Assembly (NCBI GenBank): GCA_017435385.1
Contig: JAFSFB010000006.1
Span: forward strand, 1 to 64,000
Source: Clostridia bacterium
GTDB lineage: Bacteria; Bacillota; Clostridia; Oscillospirales; Acutalibacteraceae
Length of the DNA stretch: 64,000 bases
Direction of reading: 5' to 3'
Part shown: positions 41,928-51,335 of the stretch, piece after piece
Position numbering within the stretch: the first letter of the stretch is position 1
Layout: each line of letters opens with the position of its first letter
Translations under genes and position numbers: made by a program
The notes under the pieces: model-generated
Told to the model about the DNA's origin: nothing
The model's database searches: none
What the model saw: only the letters and a program-made list of their open reading frames with translations

Positions 41928-43238
41928 ATGACCGCAAAACATTTTGGCATAATTAGAATAAAGAAGCGAACGGTGCCTGAATTGCTTACATATTTTATTA
42001 TCTTTTTTCCGCTTATAATGGGTTTCCTGATTGAGTTTTTGGGAGTGCCTTCTTTTATAAAATATGCGGTTGATGCGGCATATGTTGCGGCTTTTTTGTT
42101 TTTGATATCCAAAAGACAAGCGTTTCTGGATAAGAAGATCTTCCCTTTCTTTATGTTCACGGTCGTATTCTTTGTTTACACCGTTTTGATGCACATGCTT
42201 AATTTTCAGTCCCCGTTTTATTATTTGTGGGGCTTCAGAAATAACTTCAGATTCTTCATTGCGTTTATCCTGTATTCTGCTTTTTTTGAAGAGGATGATT
42301 TGAGGAATGTTCTCAAAGTATTTGATATGCTGTTTTGGGTAAATGCAGCAGTTTCCGTTTTCCAATTCGCCGTTCTGGGTTATGAGCAGGATCATTTAGG
42401 CGGTATTTTCGGAGTTGAAAAGGGCTGCAATGCTTTCACTCTGATTTTCTTCAGCGTCGTTGTAAGCAAATCGATCCTGGCTTTTATGAGCAGAAAAGAA
42501 AATTCACTTTTATGTTTTGCCAAATGCGGAATATCGCTTCTGGTTGCCGCAATGGCGGAGCTTAAAGTTTATTTCATAATTTTTCCGTTTATACTTATTG
42601 CTTCGGCATTAATAACAAGATTCTCGTTCAGAAAGCTTTCCCTGATGCTTGTGTCTACGGTTATGCTGATTGTTGCAAGCGTAATTATCACAACGATATT
42701 CAAGGATGACGATATTGTTTCCGTTAAAGGTCTGATTGAAACAATAACCGCAACAAATTATTCTACCTCGGAGGACCTGGGCAGATTTTATGCTATTCCG
42801 ACTATTTCCCGCAACATTCTCACAAAGCCGTGGGAAAAGCTTTTTGGTCTGGGGCTCGGCAACTGTGACACATCCTCGTTTGCAATATGCAACACTCCGT
42901 TCTATATGAGCCATTCATATCTTCACTATGAATGGTTTTCAAGCGCAACGATGTTTCTTGAAACGGGCTATGTCGGTCTTGCCGTTTATTTGTCATTTTT
43001 CGTTATATGCTTTGTTATGGCAAGAAAAAGAATGAAAAGCGGTTTATCGGATGAGCTGTTTTGTCAGATAAGTATGATCGCATCGCTTATTTGCGTTATC
43101 ATGTTTTTCTATAATTCTGCGCTGCGAACAGAAGCCGCATATATCTCTTTCTTTGCTTTGGTGCTGCCGTTTTCGGGCGGAAAAATGCAGGAGCAACAGA
43201 TCGCTCGGCAGAGTGACGGATTACTTTCGCCGCTCTGA
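41928..43238 (+). CDS. Wzy-like polysaccharide polymerase / O-antigen ligase-family membrane protein, 436 aa
   Basis: About 10-12 membrane helices are predicted from the hydrophobic pattern (ELLTYFIIFFPLIMGFLIEF, YVAAFLFLISKRQAFL, and many others). A long extracellular loop before the last helices includes FGLGLGNCDTSSFAICNTPF and SHSYLHYEWFSSATMFLETG, the pattern of Wzy polymerases and the Wzy_C family. It sits just before the flippase, the usual place. It polymerises exported repeat units at the outer face of the membrane. Confidence 0.78.
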   Translation: MTAKHFGIIRIKKRTVPELLTYFIIFFPLIMGFLIEFLGVPSFIKYAVDAAYVAAFLFLISKRQAFLDKKIFPFFMFTVVFFVYTVLMHMLNFQSPFYYLWGFRNNFRFFIAFILYSAFFEEDDLRNVLKVFDMLFWVNAAVSVFQFAVLGYEQDHLGGIFGVEKGCNAFTLIFFSVVVSKSILAFMSRKENSLLCFAKCGISLLVAAMAELKVYFIIFPFILIASALITRFSFRKLSLMLVSTVMLIVASVIITTIFKDDDIVSVKGLIETITATNYSTSEDLGRFYAIPTISRNILTKPWEKLFGLGLGNCDTSSFAICNTPFYMSHSYLHYEWFSSATMFLETGYVGLAVYLSFFVICFVMARKRMKSGLSDELFCQISMIASLICVIMFFYNSALRTEAAYISFFALVLPFSGGKMQEQQIARQSDGLLSPL

Positions 43239-43271
43239 AGACGATAATTTAATGATGGATGTTGGTAAAGA

Positions 43272-44609
43272 ATGAACTTTGGCAAGGTTTTCAACAATGC
43301 AAAGTGGATAATTCTCTGCAAGATAATACAGTCTGTACTGCAGCTTGTTGTCGGCATGCTCTGCGCACGCTATCTCGGGCCGTCAAATTACGGGCTGATA
43401 AGTTATGCCGCATCGATAGTCGCTTTTGCAACTCCTGTTATGCGGCTCGGCTTCAATGCGACTCTTGTGCATGAGCTTGTTGAGGCTCCCGAAAAAGAGG
43501 GGGAAATTATGGGAACCTCTCTTGCCATGAATATATTATCGAGCGTTTTGTGTATGGGCGGAGTTGCGGCCTTTGTTGCGTTTGCAAATGCAGGCGACAA
43601 AGAAACCTTGTTGGTTTGTGTGCTCTACGGCTTGTCGCTGTTTTTTGCGGCAATCGAAATGATCCAATATTGGTTTCAGTATAAGCTGCAGTCGAAATAT
43701 GCCTCCGTTATCATGCTTGTTTCTTATATATTCGTTTCGTTATACAGAATATATTTGCTTGTAACCTCAAAAAGCGTTTATTGGTTTGCGGTTACCCACT
43801 CGATTGAATACGGAATAATCGGAATAACGCTGATTTTTCTGTATATGAAGAAATATAAAGGACGGTTCTCGGTTTCTTTTTCCGCAGCAAAGAGCATGTT
43901 TTCACGGAGCAAGCATTATATCCTTTCTTCGCTGATGGTCGTTGTGTTTCAGAATACAGACCATATAATGCTTACAACGATGATAAGCGACGAAGAAAAC
44001 GGATTCTATACTGCGGCAATTACTTCGGCAGGCGTTATACAGTTTGTCTATACCGCAATCATCGATTCGTTCCGACCGATGATTCTTTCGGGTAAAAAAG
44101 AAAATGCTCAGGATTATAAAAAGCTTATATCAATGCTGTATTGCGTGATAATTTATTTATCTGTGGCTCAGAGCCTGGTTTTTTCGGTCTTTTCAAAGCT
44201 GATTATTTCGGTGCTTTACGGCGAGAGTTATATGGCATCTGTTCCGATTTTGCGCATCCTGATCTGGTTCATCGTTTTTTCTTATATGGGAACGGTCCGC
44301 AATGTCTGGATCCTTGCCGAGCAGAAGCAAAGATATCTTTGGATAATCAATCTTTCAGGCGCAGCGTTCAACATAATACTAAATGCCGTTATGATTCCTT
44401 ATTGGGGAGCCTGCGGCGCCGCATTCGCATCGCTTTTGACACAGTTTTTCACAAACTTCGTTCTCGGATTTATAATGAAGCCTGTCCGGGAAAACAATGT
44501 TTTGCTTCTTAAAGGCATAAACCCTGTTTTTGCTTTTAAAGAAGGAAAAAATCTGCTCGGATTATTGAAGAACAAACATAAAAATAAAGAGAAGATTAAC
44601 GCAAACTGA
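43272..44609 (+). CDS. Wzx-type polysaccharide flippase (MOP/PST superfamily), 445 aa
   Basis: Begins NFGKVFNNAKWIILCKIIQS, then LVVGMLCARYLGPSNYGLIS, the very typical start of PST-family flippases (RYLGPxxYG). About 12-14 helices follow. It translocates the lipid-linked repeat unit outward for the polymerase encoded upstream. The C-terminal tail is basic (NLLGLLKNKHKNKEKINAN). The ribosome binding site is weak, so translation may partly depend on coupling with the upstream gene. Confidence 0.87.
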   Translation: MNFGKVFNNAKWIILCKIIQSVLQLVVGMLCARYLGPSNYGLISYAASIVAFATPVMRLGFNATLVHELVEAPEKEGEIMGTSLAMNILSSVLCMGGVAAFVAFANAGDKETLLVCVLYGLSLFFAAIEMIQYWFQYKLQSKYASVIMLVSYIFVSLYRIYLLVTSKSVYWFAVTHSIEYGIIGITLIFLYMKKYKGRFSVSFSAAKSMFSRSKHYILSSLMVVVFQNTDHIMLTTMISDEENGFYTAAITSAGVIQFVYTAIIDSFRPMILSGKKENAQDYKKLISMLYCVIIYLSVAQSLVFSVFSKLIISVLYGESYMASVPILRILIWFIVFSYMGTVRNVWILAEQKQRYLWIINLSGAAFNIILNAVMIPYWGACGAAFASLLTQFFTNFVLGFIMKPVRENNVLLLKGINPVFAFKEGKNLLGLLKNKHKNKEKINAN

Positions 44610-44627
44610 TTTTTAGGAGTTAGACAC

Positions 44628-45995
44628 ATGGACGAAAAAAACAATTTGATCTTTGATTCTCAGGAAGAAAACACGGCAGAAAACGGATCTGTTGAGAGCG
44701 GGAGCGTTCACCCGTCGCATACTCACAGCGACTCCCATCACGGCAGCCATCATCATTCGCACAGCCATTCTTCAAGGAAAAGAAGAAAAAGCACAAAAGT
44801 AAAAAAGTTTATCAAGCGTAACAAGTATAAAATCGCAAATGCCGTCATAGCGGTATTGTTCGTCGGAGTTCTTATTGTTCTCGGAGTCTTGCTTGACGGC
44901 AGCAAAAATCTCGGCGGAGATAATTCACCTGATAAATCAAGCGGAAATAATATCACCGAGGATGCAATTCAGATAGAGGCTCCGCTGTTTGACGAGGAGG
45001 TTATGATCGTCGGCCCCGCTGTTAAGGCATATGCCGATGCAGACAGCTCCGTTCAGGCGGTCAGCATATATAACGACTATATTGCACTCGGACAGCTTGA
45101 CACGGGCTTACCTGTTACCCTGTACTATAATGTAAAAGGTATGCCTGCAGGCTGCAGCGTGACGGGTTCGGAGATTCTGGTTTCCGAATATAAGGACTTT
45201 TCCTCATCAGAGAATTATTCCCTTACGGCGGATGAAACAAGCGTGGATGTTTATCATCTCAAAACAAATACGAAGTATTATTACCGCATAGATATTTCGC
45301 TCTCAAACGGAACTCAGACAAGTGTTTCGGGAAGCTTTAAAACTGCAGATACGCCGAGGATACTTTCTGTTGACGGAGTAAGGAACATGAGGGATATCGG
45401 CGGATACAGAACATCAGACGGAAAAACCGTCAGGCAGGGAATGCTTTACCGCAGCACGGAGCTTGACGGCAAGGTTGAGCCGAAATTCACGATAACTGCT
45501 GAAGGGCGCAACGATATGCTCAGCGTTTTGGGCATCCGTACCGATATGGATCTGCGTCTTGCAACGGATAACCCTGACGGAACCGATGCTCTCGGTGCGG
45601 GCGTAAAGCATAATTATTACGGCGCTCCGATGTATGGCGAGGCATTCACCGAAGAAGGGAAGGCCGCAATAAGAAACATATTTGCCGATCTGGCGGATAA
45701 GAATAATTACCCCGTGTTGATGCATTGTACTCACGGCATGGACCGAACGGGAACGGTGTGCTATTTGCTTGAGGCTGTTCTCGGAATGAGCGAGGAGGAT
45801 ATGATGAAGGATTATCAGTTTTCCTCCCTTTGTCACGGCAAGCTGTGGGGACTGAACGAAATGAATGAGTTCATTGGCAGACTGAAATCCTATGACGGCG
45901 ATACAATTCAGAAAAAAGCAGAAAATTATCTGCTTTCAACCGGCGTAACAGAAGCTGAAATCACCGCAATTCGTGAAATTTATCTTGAAGGCTGA
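44628..45995 (+). CDS. Membrane-anchored extracytoplasmic tyrosine phosphatase, 455 aa
   Basis: Residues 25-50 form a His/Ser-rich cytoplasmic segment (SHTHSDSHHGSHHHSHSHSS), then a basic region and one membrane helix (IANAVIAVLFVGVLIVLGVL, about 68-88). With a positively charged N-terminus the rest should face outside. Residues about 130-240 look like an FN3/Ig-type beta domain. The last 210 residues form a dual-specificity/Tyr phosphatase-like domain: SVDGVRNMRDIGGYRTSDGK (the NxRDxGGY motif), then PVLMHCTHGMDRTG (about 362-375) with the HC-x5-R catalytic loop. It resembles Y_phosphatase3/LipA-type enzymes that act on phosphate esters of proteins or lipids. It ends the operon before a terminator. 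Confidence 0.82.
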   Translation: MDEKNNLIFDSQEENTAENGSVESGSVHPSHTHSDSHHGSHHHSHSHSSRKRRKSTKVKKFIKRNKYKIANAVIAVLFVGVLIVLGVLLDGSKNLGGDNSPDKSSGNNITEDAIQIEAPLFDEEVMIVGPAVKAYADADSSVQAVSIYNDYIALGQLDTGLPVTLYYNVKGMPAGCSVTGSEILVSEYKDFSSSENYSLTADETSVDVYHLKTNTKYYYRIDISLSNGTQTSVSGSFKTADTPRILSVDGVRNMRDIGGYRTSDGKTVRQGMLYRSTELDGKVEPKFTITAEGRNDMLSVLGIRTDMDLRLATDNPDGTDALGAGVKHNYYGAPMYGEAFTEEGKAAIRNIFADLADKNNYPVLMHCTHGMDRTGTVCYLLEAVLGMSEEDMMKDYQFSSLCHGKLWGLNEMNEFIGRLKSYDGDTIQKKAENYLLSTGVTEAEITAIREIYLEG

Positions 45996-46061
45996 ATTAA
46001 GTGCTTCGGTCATGTTGCTCCGTTTGTTCTCGGTTTATCTCATATCTGATTTTAAAAAAAC

Positions 46062-46106
46062 AACCCGCCTTTTACAGTCAAAAGCTGTATGGGGCGGGTT
46101 TTTTGT
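46062..46106 (+). terminator. Terminator of the capsule operon
   Basis: Stem AACCCGCC/GGCGGGTT (46062-46069 with 46093-46100) with an inner ACAG/CTGT pair, then TTTTTTG. Confidence 0.88.
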
Positions 46107-46159
46107 ATCCGAAATATGTCGGTGTATAAAGCGTGAGAAATGCGAAGCTCGCAGAAGCA

Positions 46160-47083
46160 TCATTCGCTCAGCTGCATCCACAATCTGACATATGCCGAAG
46201 CGAAGGTTTCGTTAAACAGCGGCGTGATGCCGAGGTCATCAAACGCTTTTGAGCTGGCATATGCTGCGCCGTCGGGAACATTTACGACATAAACGGGAAT
46301 GTTCATTTTTATTGCCCGTTCACAAAAAGCGGTGAAGGCAGGCGAAGCCGTATTCAGAGTTCCCGAGTGATAGGGTCGGAGAATGACGGCACGGCAATTT
46401 TCAAGTGAGTATGAATATCCGTTGGCAGGGTGTAACTCTGCGACAAGGATGCGGGAATCTTCCGCAAATTTCGCTTCAAGCTTATCGCAGGGCAGAGCCT
46501 TGCCCGTTATCTGAATGCCGTCTGCAGTTTCAACAGCATATGCATTTCCGTGCATGCTGAATACTGCGTCATCCGATTCAAGATGTCCCAATGCTTCAAG
46601 TGCATTATGAAACATGACGGCATTGCCGGCGTTTTTATAGGATATGAACACACCTCTGCCGCAGGCATTTTTTATGAAGCTTACTGCCGCTCTGAAGTTG
46701 GCGTTGCCGTTTGCACGGGGATCGTCAAGCGGATAATTCGAGGAAACGAGAACTATGGGAACGGTGTCATTTCCCGTGGCGTAGGCAAGAGCTGCGGCGG
46801 AAAACTGCAGAGTGTCGGTGCCGTAAGTGACGATAATGCCGTCAAAATCTTCGTTCAATGCGGCAGTTACCTCGTTGACGAGAGCCGAAAGGGTTTGCGC
46901 AGAGAGATTTTCGCTCAGAATCGAGTAGGGGGAACGGGTAACAAAGGTTACATCATCTCCGTGGTTCTGTCTGTAGGTGTCGATAATCTTGTAACGTGTG
47001 GAGGAATCGGTAGATATCCAGCCGTCGGAAAGCGAGCTTCCTATGGTGCCGCCCGTAAATATTACAAGAATTTTCATTCGCAT
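46160..47083 (-). CDS. L-asparaginase (type I/II family), 307 aa
   Basis: Hydrolyses asparagine to aspartate and ammonia. Both catalytic motifs are visible: VIFTGGTIGSS (first Thr, about residues 7-17) and VTYGTDTLQF (second Thr with Asp, about residues 84-93). No signal peptide, so probably cytoplasmic. It is convergent with the end of the capsule operon. The chosen ATG at 47083 has AAAGG 7 nt upstream; an alternative start lies two codons later. Confidence 0.9.
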   Translation of the reverse strand: MRMKILVIFTGGTIGSSLSDGWISTDSSTRYKIIDTYRQNHGDDVTFVTRSPYSILSENLSAQTLSALVNEVTAALNEDFDGIIVTYGTDTLQFSAAALAYATGNDTVPIVLVSSNYPLDDPRANGNANFRAAVSFIKNACGRGVFISYKNAGNAVMFHNALEALGHLESDDAVFSMHGNAYAVETADGIQITGKALPCDKLEAKFAEDSRILVAELHPANGYSYSLENCRAVILRPYHSGTLNTASPAFTAFCERAIKMNIPVYVVNVPDGAAYASSKAFDDLGITPLFNETFASAYVRLWMQLSE

Positions 47084-47166
47084 ATATCAGCCTTTCGTTA
47101 TAAAACCTCTGATACTATTATACACCAATGCCGTATTATTTCAACGGAAACGGCATATTTTAACTT

Positions 47167-48348
47167 TTATTTCCCTGCCTTGAAGTTATAGACGGGCTTG
47201 ATTATCCTTTCAATCGAAACGGTCGGCTCGATGAGCTTCATGATCTCTTCTGTCGGCTTATATGCCATGGGAGATTCATCAATGGTTGAGAGATTTGCCG
47301 AGGTCGTGTAGATTCCCTCCATCGCTTTTTCATATTCGTCAACCGTAAAAAGCTCCTTCGCTTCGCCACGGCTGACAAGTCTGCCTGCTCCGTGCGGCGC
47401 AGAGAAGTTCCAGTCTTCGTTTCCCTTTCCCGTAACGATAAGACAGCCGTCACGCATGTTCATGGGAATGAGAAGCCGCTGACCTTTATGGGCGGGGATT
47501 GCACCCTTGCGGGTTATTCCGTTTTCGTCGATGAAGTTATGGAGCGTTTCAAACGATCCGAGCTCATTTATGCCGAGGAATTTTAAGATATCGTCGGCAA
47601 TTCTGCGTCTGTTTTCCGATGCGAAGCTCTGGCAGAGCCTCATGTCGTGCATATAAGCCTCTGCTTCCGATCCTTCAAAATAGCAGAACTCTGACGGCGT
47701 TTTTGTCCGCTGAGCAAACATAGCCGAAATCCTTGCCAGCTCATCGGGAATATCCGCAACACGGTTTTCTCTGATAAGTCGGTCATGAGCTTCTTTTTTT
47801 GCGGGATCCGCTGCCTCTTTGCATGCTGTTACAGCTTTCTGCTGATAAATTTTTGCTACCTGCAGACCGAGGTTTCTTGAGCCCGTGTGAATGATAAGAT
47901 AATAATTTCCTTCATCGTCACGGTCGAGCTCAATAAAATGGTTTCCTCCGCCGAGCGTTCCGAGAGAGCAGTATATTCTGTCGAGGTCCCTCAGCTCGTT
48001 ACGGCAGTAAAGTTCGTTGACAAACGGCATCTCGTCGTATTTTTTCCGAAGATTGCTTCCTGCAGGAATTTTCTCATGAATAAAACCGTCAAGAGCCTTC
48101 AGGTCAGCCTCCGCCTTGCCGAGGCATACCGTCAGCATACCGCAGCCGATATCAACGCCGACAACATTAGGGATAACCTTGTTCCCGAGGGTTGCCGTGA
48201 AGCCGACAACGCAACCGCTTCCGAGATGAACATCGGGCATAATTCGCACCTTTGAATTCTGAAACGGCGGCTGAGCCAGCAAAGTATAGATCTGATTGAC
48301 AGCCGCAGGCTCAATGTTTTCCGTAAATATTTTTAAATCATAAGCCAT
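47167..48348 (-). CDS. rtcB: RtcB-family RNA ligase (3'-phosphate RNA ligase), 393 aa
   Basis: GTP- and Mn-dependent ligase joining 3'-phosphate and 5'-OH RNA ends. Hallmarks: MPDVHLGSGCVVGFTA, VVGVDIGCGM (metal Cys), LGTLGGGNHFIEL, LIIHTGSRNLG, and the guanylated-His loop NFSAPHGAGRLVSR. I chose ATG 48348 (AAGGAAG 8 nt upstream) over a GTG at 48357 inside the ribosome binding site. It is divergent from the aldo/keto reductase gene, and the next downstream gene is the asparaginase. No archease gene is nearby. The substrate in Firmicutes is uncertain; tRNA or rRNA repair is the usual proposal. Confidence 0.93.
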   Translation of the reverse strand: MAYDLKIFTENIEPAAVNQIYTLLAQPPFQNSKVRIMPDVHLGSGCVVGFTATLGNKVIPNVVGVDIGCGMLTVCLGKAEADLKALDGFIHEKIPAGSNLRKKYDEMPFVNELYCRNELRDLDRIYCSLGTLGGGNHFIELDRDDEGNYYLIIHTGSRNLGLQVAKIYQQKAVTACKEAADPAKKEAHDRLIRENRVADIPDELARISAMFAQRTKTPSEFCYFEGSEAEAYMHDMRLCQSFASENRRRIADDILKFLGINELGSFETLHNFIDENGITRKGAIPAHKGQRLLIPMNMRDGCLIVTGKGNEDWNFSAPHGAGRLVSRGEAKELFTVDEYEKAMEGIYTTSANLSTIDESPMAYKPTEEIMKLIEPTVSIERIIKPVYNFKAGK

Positions 48349-48441
48349 GATTTTCACTTCCTTTTGTTTTAAATGATTTACTTTTTATTCTTATTATGAT
48401 AGTATATTATCGGTTACAGAGAAGAGAAGGGGGAAATAAAA

Positions 48442-49356
48442 ATGTTTAAAATCGAGCTCGGAAAGAGCGGTCTGCAGGTGCCGACGGTTGCAGTCGGCTG
48501 CATGAGAATCAGCGGCAAAACTGAAAAAGAGGTTTCAGCATTCATTGACACCGCTCTCGGATACGGAGCGAATTTTTTTGACCATGCCGATATTTACGGC
48601 GGCGGAGAAAGCGAAGCCGTTTTCGGGAAAGCGATATCTCCTTCGATGAGAGAAAACCTGATTATTCAGACAAAATGCGGAATCGTTCCCGGAAAGATGT
48701 TCGACTTTTCCTATGAGCATATCGTCGGATCCGTCAACGGAAGTCTTGAAAGGCTCGGCACGGATTATATCGATGTGCTTCTCCTTCACCGTCCCGATGC
48801 GCTCATGGAGCCCGAAGAGGTTGCGAGAGCCTTCGATGAGCTGAAAAGCTCGGGCAAGGTCCGTCACTTCGGCGTTTCAAATCAGAATCCATATCAGATG
48901 CAGCTTCTTCAGTCCTGCCTCGATATGCCTCTTTGCGCAAATCAGCTTCAGTTCGGAATCATGCATGCGCCGATGATTCAGTCGGGAATAAATGTCAACA
49001 TGTATAACGATTCGGCGGTTAACCGTGACGGCGGAGTGCTTGATTTCTGCCGCCTTAACAGAATCACCGTTCAGCCCTGGTCACCGATGCAGTACGGCTT
49101 TTTTGAGGGCTGTTTCGTTGATAACGAAAAATTTCCCGAGCTCAATGCAAAAATGGGAGAAATTGCGGAAAGACACGGCATATCGAAAACAACGCTTGCC
49201 TTTGCGTGGATTCTCCGTCATCCTGCAAAAATGCAGCCTGTCACGGGAACAACAAACCTTGACCGACTCGAGGACTGCCTTAAAGCGGCGCAGGTCAGAC
49301 TCACCCGTGAAGAGTGGTACGAGATTTACAAAGCGGCAGGAAATGTTTTGCCTTGA
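48442..49356 (+). CDS. Aldo/keto reductase (YdhF-like), 304 aa
   Basis: NADPH-dependent oxidoreductase with a TIM barrel. The catalytic tetrad is in place: FDHADIYGGGESEAVFG (Asp, Tyr), TKCGI (Lys), and LLLHRPD (His). The NADP-binding end has PVTGTTNLDRLEDCLKAAQV. Resembles the YdhF/oxidoreductase type, of uncertain natural substrate. GAAGGGGG lies before the ATG. It is followed closely by two small unrelated genes. Confidence 0.92.
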   Translation: MFKIELGKSGLQVPTVAVGCMRISGKTEKEVSAFIDTALGYGANFFDHADIYGGGESEAVFGKAISPSMRENLIIQTKCGIVPGKMFDFSYEHIVGSVNGSLERLGTDYIDVLLLHRPDALMEPEEVARAFDELKSSGKVRHFGVSNQNPYQMQLLQSCLDMPLCANQLQFGIMHAPMIQSGINVNMYNDSAVNRDGGVLDFCRLNRITVQPWSPMQYGFFEGCFVDNEKFPELNAKMGEIAERHGISKTTLAFAWILRHPAKMQPVTGTTNLDRLEDCLKAAQVRLTREEWYEIYKAAGNVLP

Positions 49357-49371
49357 TGTGAGGTGAGTTTT

Positions 49372-49758
49372 ATGTGGACTATGCTTGTGGGCATGATGAC
49401 CTGGTTTTTCTTTCTCGGGTTTCTGATTGCCTGGAAAATTGCGTTTACGGCAGGTTTTTATTTTGCCGCCCGCAGGAATAAGATGAAAACCGTTCATTGG
49501 ACTGTTGCGGGTTTGCTGCTCGATATCTGGACGCTGATTCCGTATTTTTATGCGAAGAAGAAAATGTCCTCCTCGGTTAAATGCGGTAATTGCGGGGCTA
49601 TGCCATCGCCTCAGGACAGCTTCTGTACGCTCTGCGGAACAAAGCTCGAAAAATATGACGACGGCAGAACGGCGGTCAGGTTTTTGCTGGCTGTCGGAGG
49701 CGCATATGTTGCGTTCGTTGCAACAGGAACTCTGCTTTCGTTTATTTTTTCGCTATGA
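49372..49758 (+). CDS. Small membrane protein with zinc-ribbon, 128 aa
   Basis: Two N-terminal hydrophobic stretches (MLVGMMTWFFFLGFLIAWKI, TVAGLLLDIWTLIPYFYA), a cytosolic zinc-ribbon (VKCGNCGAMPSPQDSFCTLC, C-x2-C...C-x2-C), and a C-terminal helix (FLLAVGGAYVAFVATGTLLS). I chose ATG 49372 (after GAGGTGAG) over a GTG 9 nt upstream. It resembles many small Gram-positive membrane proteins with a zinc-ribbon head; none has a firm function. Confidence 0.75.
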   Translation: MWTMLVGMMTWFFFLGFLIAWKIAFTAGFYFAARRNKMKTVHWTVAGLLLDIWTLIPYFYAKKKMSSSVKCGNCGAMPSPQDSFCTLCGTKLEKYDDGRTAVRFLLAVGGAYVAFVATGTLLSFIFSL

Positions 49759-49782
49759 ATTAGAACCAAAAGGAGATTTTAT

Positions 49783-50388
49783 ATGAAGAGAATATTAGCA
49801 ATTATATTTGTAGCAGTTATTATTGTTTCTCCGTTACAGGTGTTTGCGGCATCTCACAGTTCAGGAACTGTGCATACGGTAGAAAGATATACAAGCTTTA
49901 ATGAGAGGACTCATATTTTTACCTGTAGCGAGTGCGGTCTGTCAATCGTTGAAACGCATAGATTCAATGCGAGCGGAAACTGTGATTGCGGATATTTCAT
50001 ACATAACCATTCTGTTGCTGAATACACCAGTTACAACGACAGAACTCATATATTCCGATGTGAAAAGTGTCGGGTTTCAATTGTGGAAACTCACGCTTTT
50101 GACTCAAACGGAAACTGTGATTGTGGCTATTTTACACACGGACACAGTGTCGGAGAATATAGTTATTATAATGAAAGAAACCATATCTTCAAATGTGAAA
50201 AATGTGGAGTTTCAGTCGTTGAAACTCACCGCTATGATGAAGAAGGTAAATGCGTTTGCGGATATTCTGTTCACAGTCAGAATGTTGATGAACCAAACGA
50301 AGGCTTTTTGAGTGTTTTGCTGTCATTTTTAGAATTGATAGCTGATTTTTTCATTATGATAATAAACTATATCAAGAATTTTATATGA
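49783..50388 (+). CDS. Secreted three-repeat Cys/His protein, 201 aa
   Basis: The signal peptide is at 1-23 (MKRILAIIFVAVIIVSPLQV FAA). Three tandem repeats of about 42 residues follow, each with the pattern SYNxRTHIFxCxKCxxSIVETH, a short gap, and GNCDCGYFxHxH. Each unit has four Cys and several His, so each could bind one zinc or iron. The last 30 residues form an aromatic/hydrophobic tail (GFLSVLLSFLELIADFFIMI, INYIKNF) like those of the giant proteins. Base composition is more A/T-rich than the neighbours. The repeats recall the CxxCG...GH repeats of the ~3067-aa protein. A strong AAAGGAG lies upstream. The function is unknown. Confidence 0.75.
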   Translation: MKRILAIIFVAVIIVSPLQVFAASHSSGTVHTVERYTSFNERTHIFTCSECGLSIVETHRFNASGNCDCGYFIHNHSVAEYTSYNDRTHIFRCEKCRVSIVETHAFDSNGNCDCGYFTHGHSVGEYSYYNERNHIFKCEKCGVSVVETHRYDEEGKCVCGYSVHSQNVDEPNEGFLSVLLSFLELIADFFIMIINYIKNFI

Positions 50389-50404
50389 ACTTAACTCCTC
50401 AAAG

Positions 50405-50440
50405 ACGGTTTGCTTCATGCAGACCGTTTTCACTTTTTAA
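50405..50440. terminator. Bidirectional terminator between convergent genes
   Basis: A 9-bp stem with one G-T pair (50405-50413 with 50419-50427), T-rich on the plus side (CACTTTTTAA). Confidence 0.6.
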
Positions 50441-51135
50441 TCGAAATAAAACTCCTTCATGTCGTCGAGTCTGAGAAGCATGGGGTTTAGTCCGAGCCCT
50501 GCTCCGATATCAATGTCTATCCATGTGTCAGTCACAATAGCTCTGCCCTTATATTTTTCTCCGAAATAAACCGTCGGGGTATGTCCGAAAACGGTTGTTA
50601 TATCGTCGAAATAGCGCTGGCTGAGGTTGGGACGGGTCCAGATAAGGTCGAATTTCAGATATTCCGAGAGCTTTTTGTCCTTGCTGAATGAGCCCAGACC
50701 GCTGTGAACAAGAATAAAATCCCGCCCGTTGACCGTCAGCGCTTCATAGAGAGGTGCTTCACGGAGATATTCGAGAATGTATTTGATCTCGCTCCTTCTC
50801 GTTGCGTAAAGAGCGTTGAGAGTCGGACCTGCGCTGTTGGATGACCAGGTCATATATGTGCTGAGCTTTGAGCCCGTGAGATTTGCGATCGATTCTTCCG
50901 AGATCTCATCAAAAAGAAAATCGCATTTGAGAAGCATATCCTCGTGGTTTCCGAGGATGAGCTTTGCGTTATGCTGAGCCATGAGCCATTTGAGAATTCT
51001 GATCCCGTCGGGTCCTCTGTCGATAACATCGCCGAGGACATAGAGAAAATCGTCCTTTGAAAAATTGACCTGCTCAAGATATCCCTTGAATTTTTCGAGA
51101 GAAAAGCCGTGAAGATCGGATGTTACATAAATCAT
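50437..51135 (-). CDS. Metallophosphoesterase (PP2A/ApaH-like serine/threonine phosphatase type), 232 aa
   Basis: All calcineurin-like motifs are visible: DLHG (residues 6-9), GDVIDRGPDG (about 35-44), GNHEDML (about 62-68) and the distal FGHTPTVYFGE. This spacing is that of the PP2Bc/ApaH group, which includes Ap4A hydrolases and protein phosphatases. Cytosolic, no signal peptide. It is convergent with the three-repeat gene. A 46-aa gene lies about 200 bp upstream on the same strand, separated by a hairpin. Confidence 0.88.
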   Translation of the reverse strand: MIYVTSDLHGFSLEKFKGYLEQVNFSKDDFLYVLGDVIDRGPDGIRILKWLMAQHNAKLILGNHEDMLLKCDFLFDEISEESIANLTGSKLSTYMTWSSNSAGPTLNALYATRRSEIKYILEYLREAPLYEALTVNGRDFILVHSGLGSFSKDKKLSEYLKFDLIWTRPNLSQRYFDDITTVFGHTPTVYFGEKYKGRAIVTDTWIDIDIGAGLGLNPMLLRLDDMKEFYFD

Positions 51136-51199
51136 TTTAACCCTCCAAATATATACAAAGTATTATATAACATAATTTTATTAATCAGATATGAACAGA

Positions 51200-51224
51200 A
51201 CCGCAGAGGTATTCCCCTGCGGTT
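51200..51224 (-). terminator. Hairpin after the 46-aa gene
   Basis: Stem GAACCGCAG/CTGCGGTTC (about 51197-51225) with a 10-nt loop. Poor U tract. A second inverted repeat (51227-51241 with 51305-51319) lies between it and the 46-aa gene. Confidence 0.45.
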
Positions 51225-51335
51225 CGGAAAAGGCAGACAGTCAGGCAGGTAAGAAATGAGAAAAGTGAAAGAGAGTGTTTGAAATGCTAAAGCGAAAAGA
51301 TTTATAACTGTCTGCTTTTCTGATGTGGTCAGTGC

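Noticed and set aside
46550..47191. A 213-codon plus-strand ORF opposite the asparaginase gene
   Set aside because: Shadow frame; the minus strand has both asparaginase catalytic motifs.
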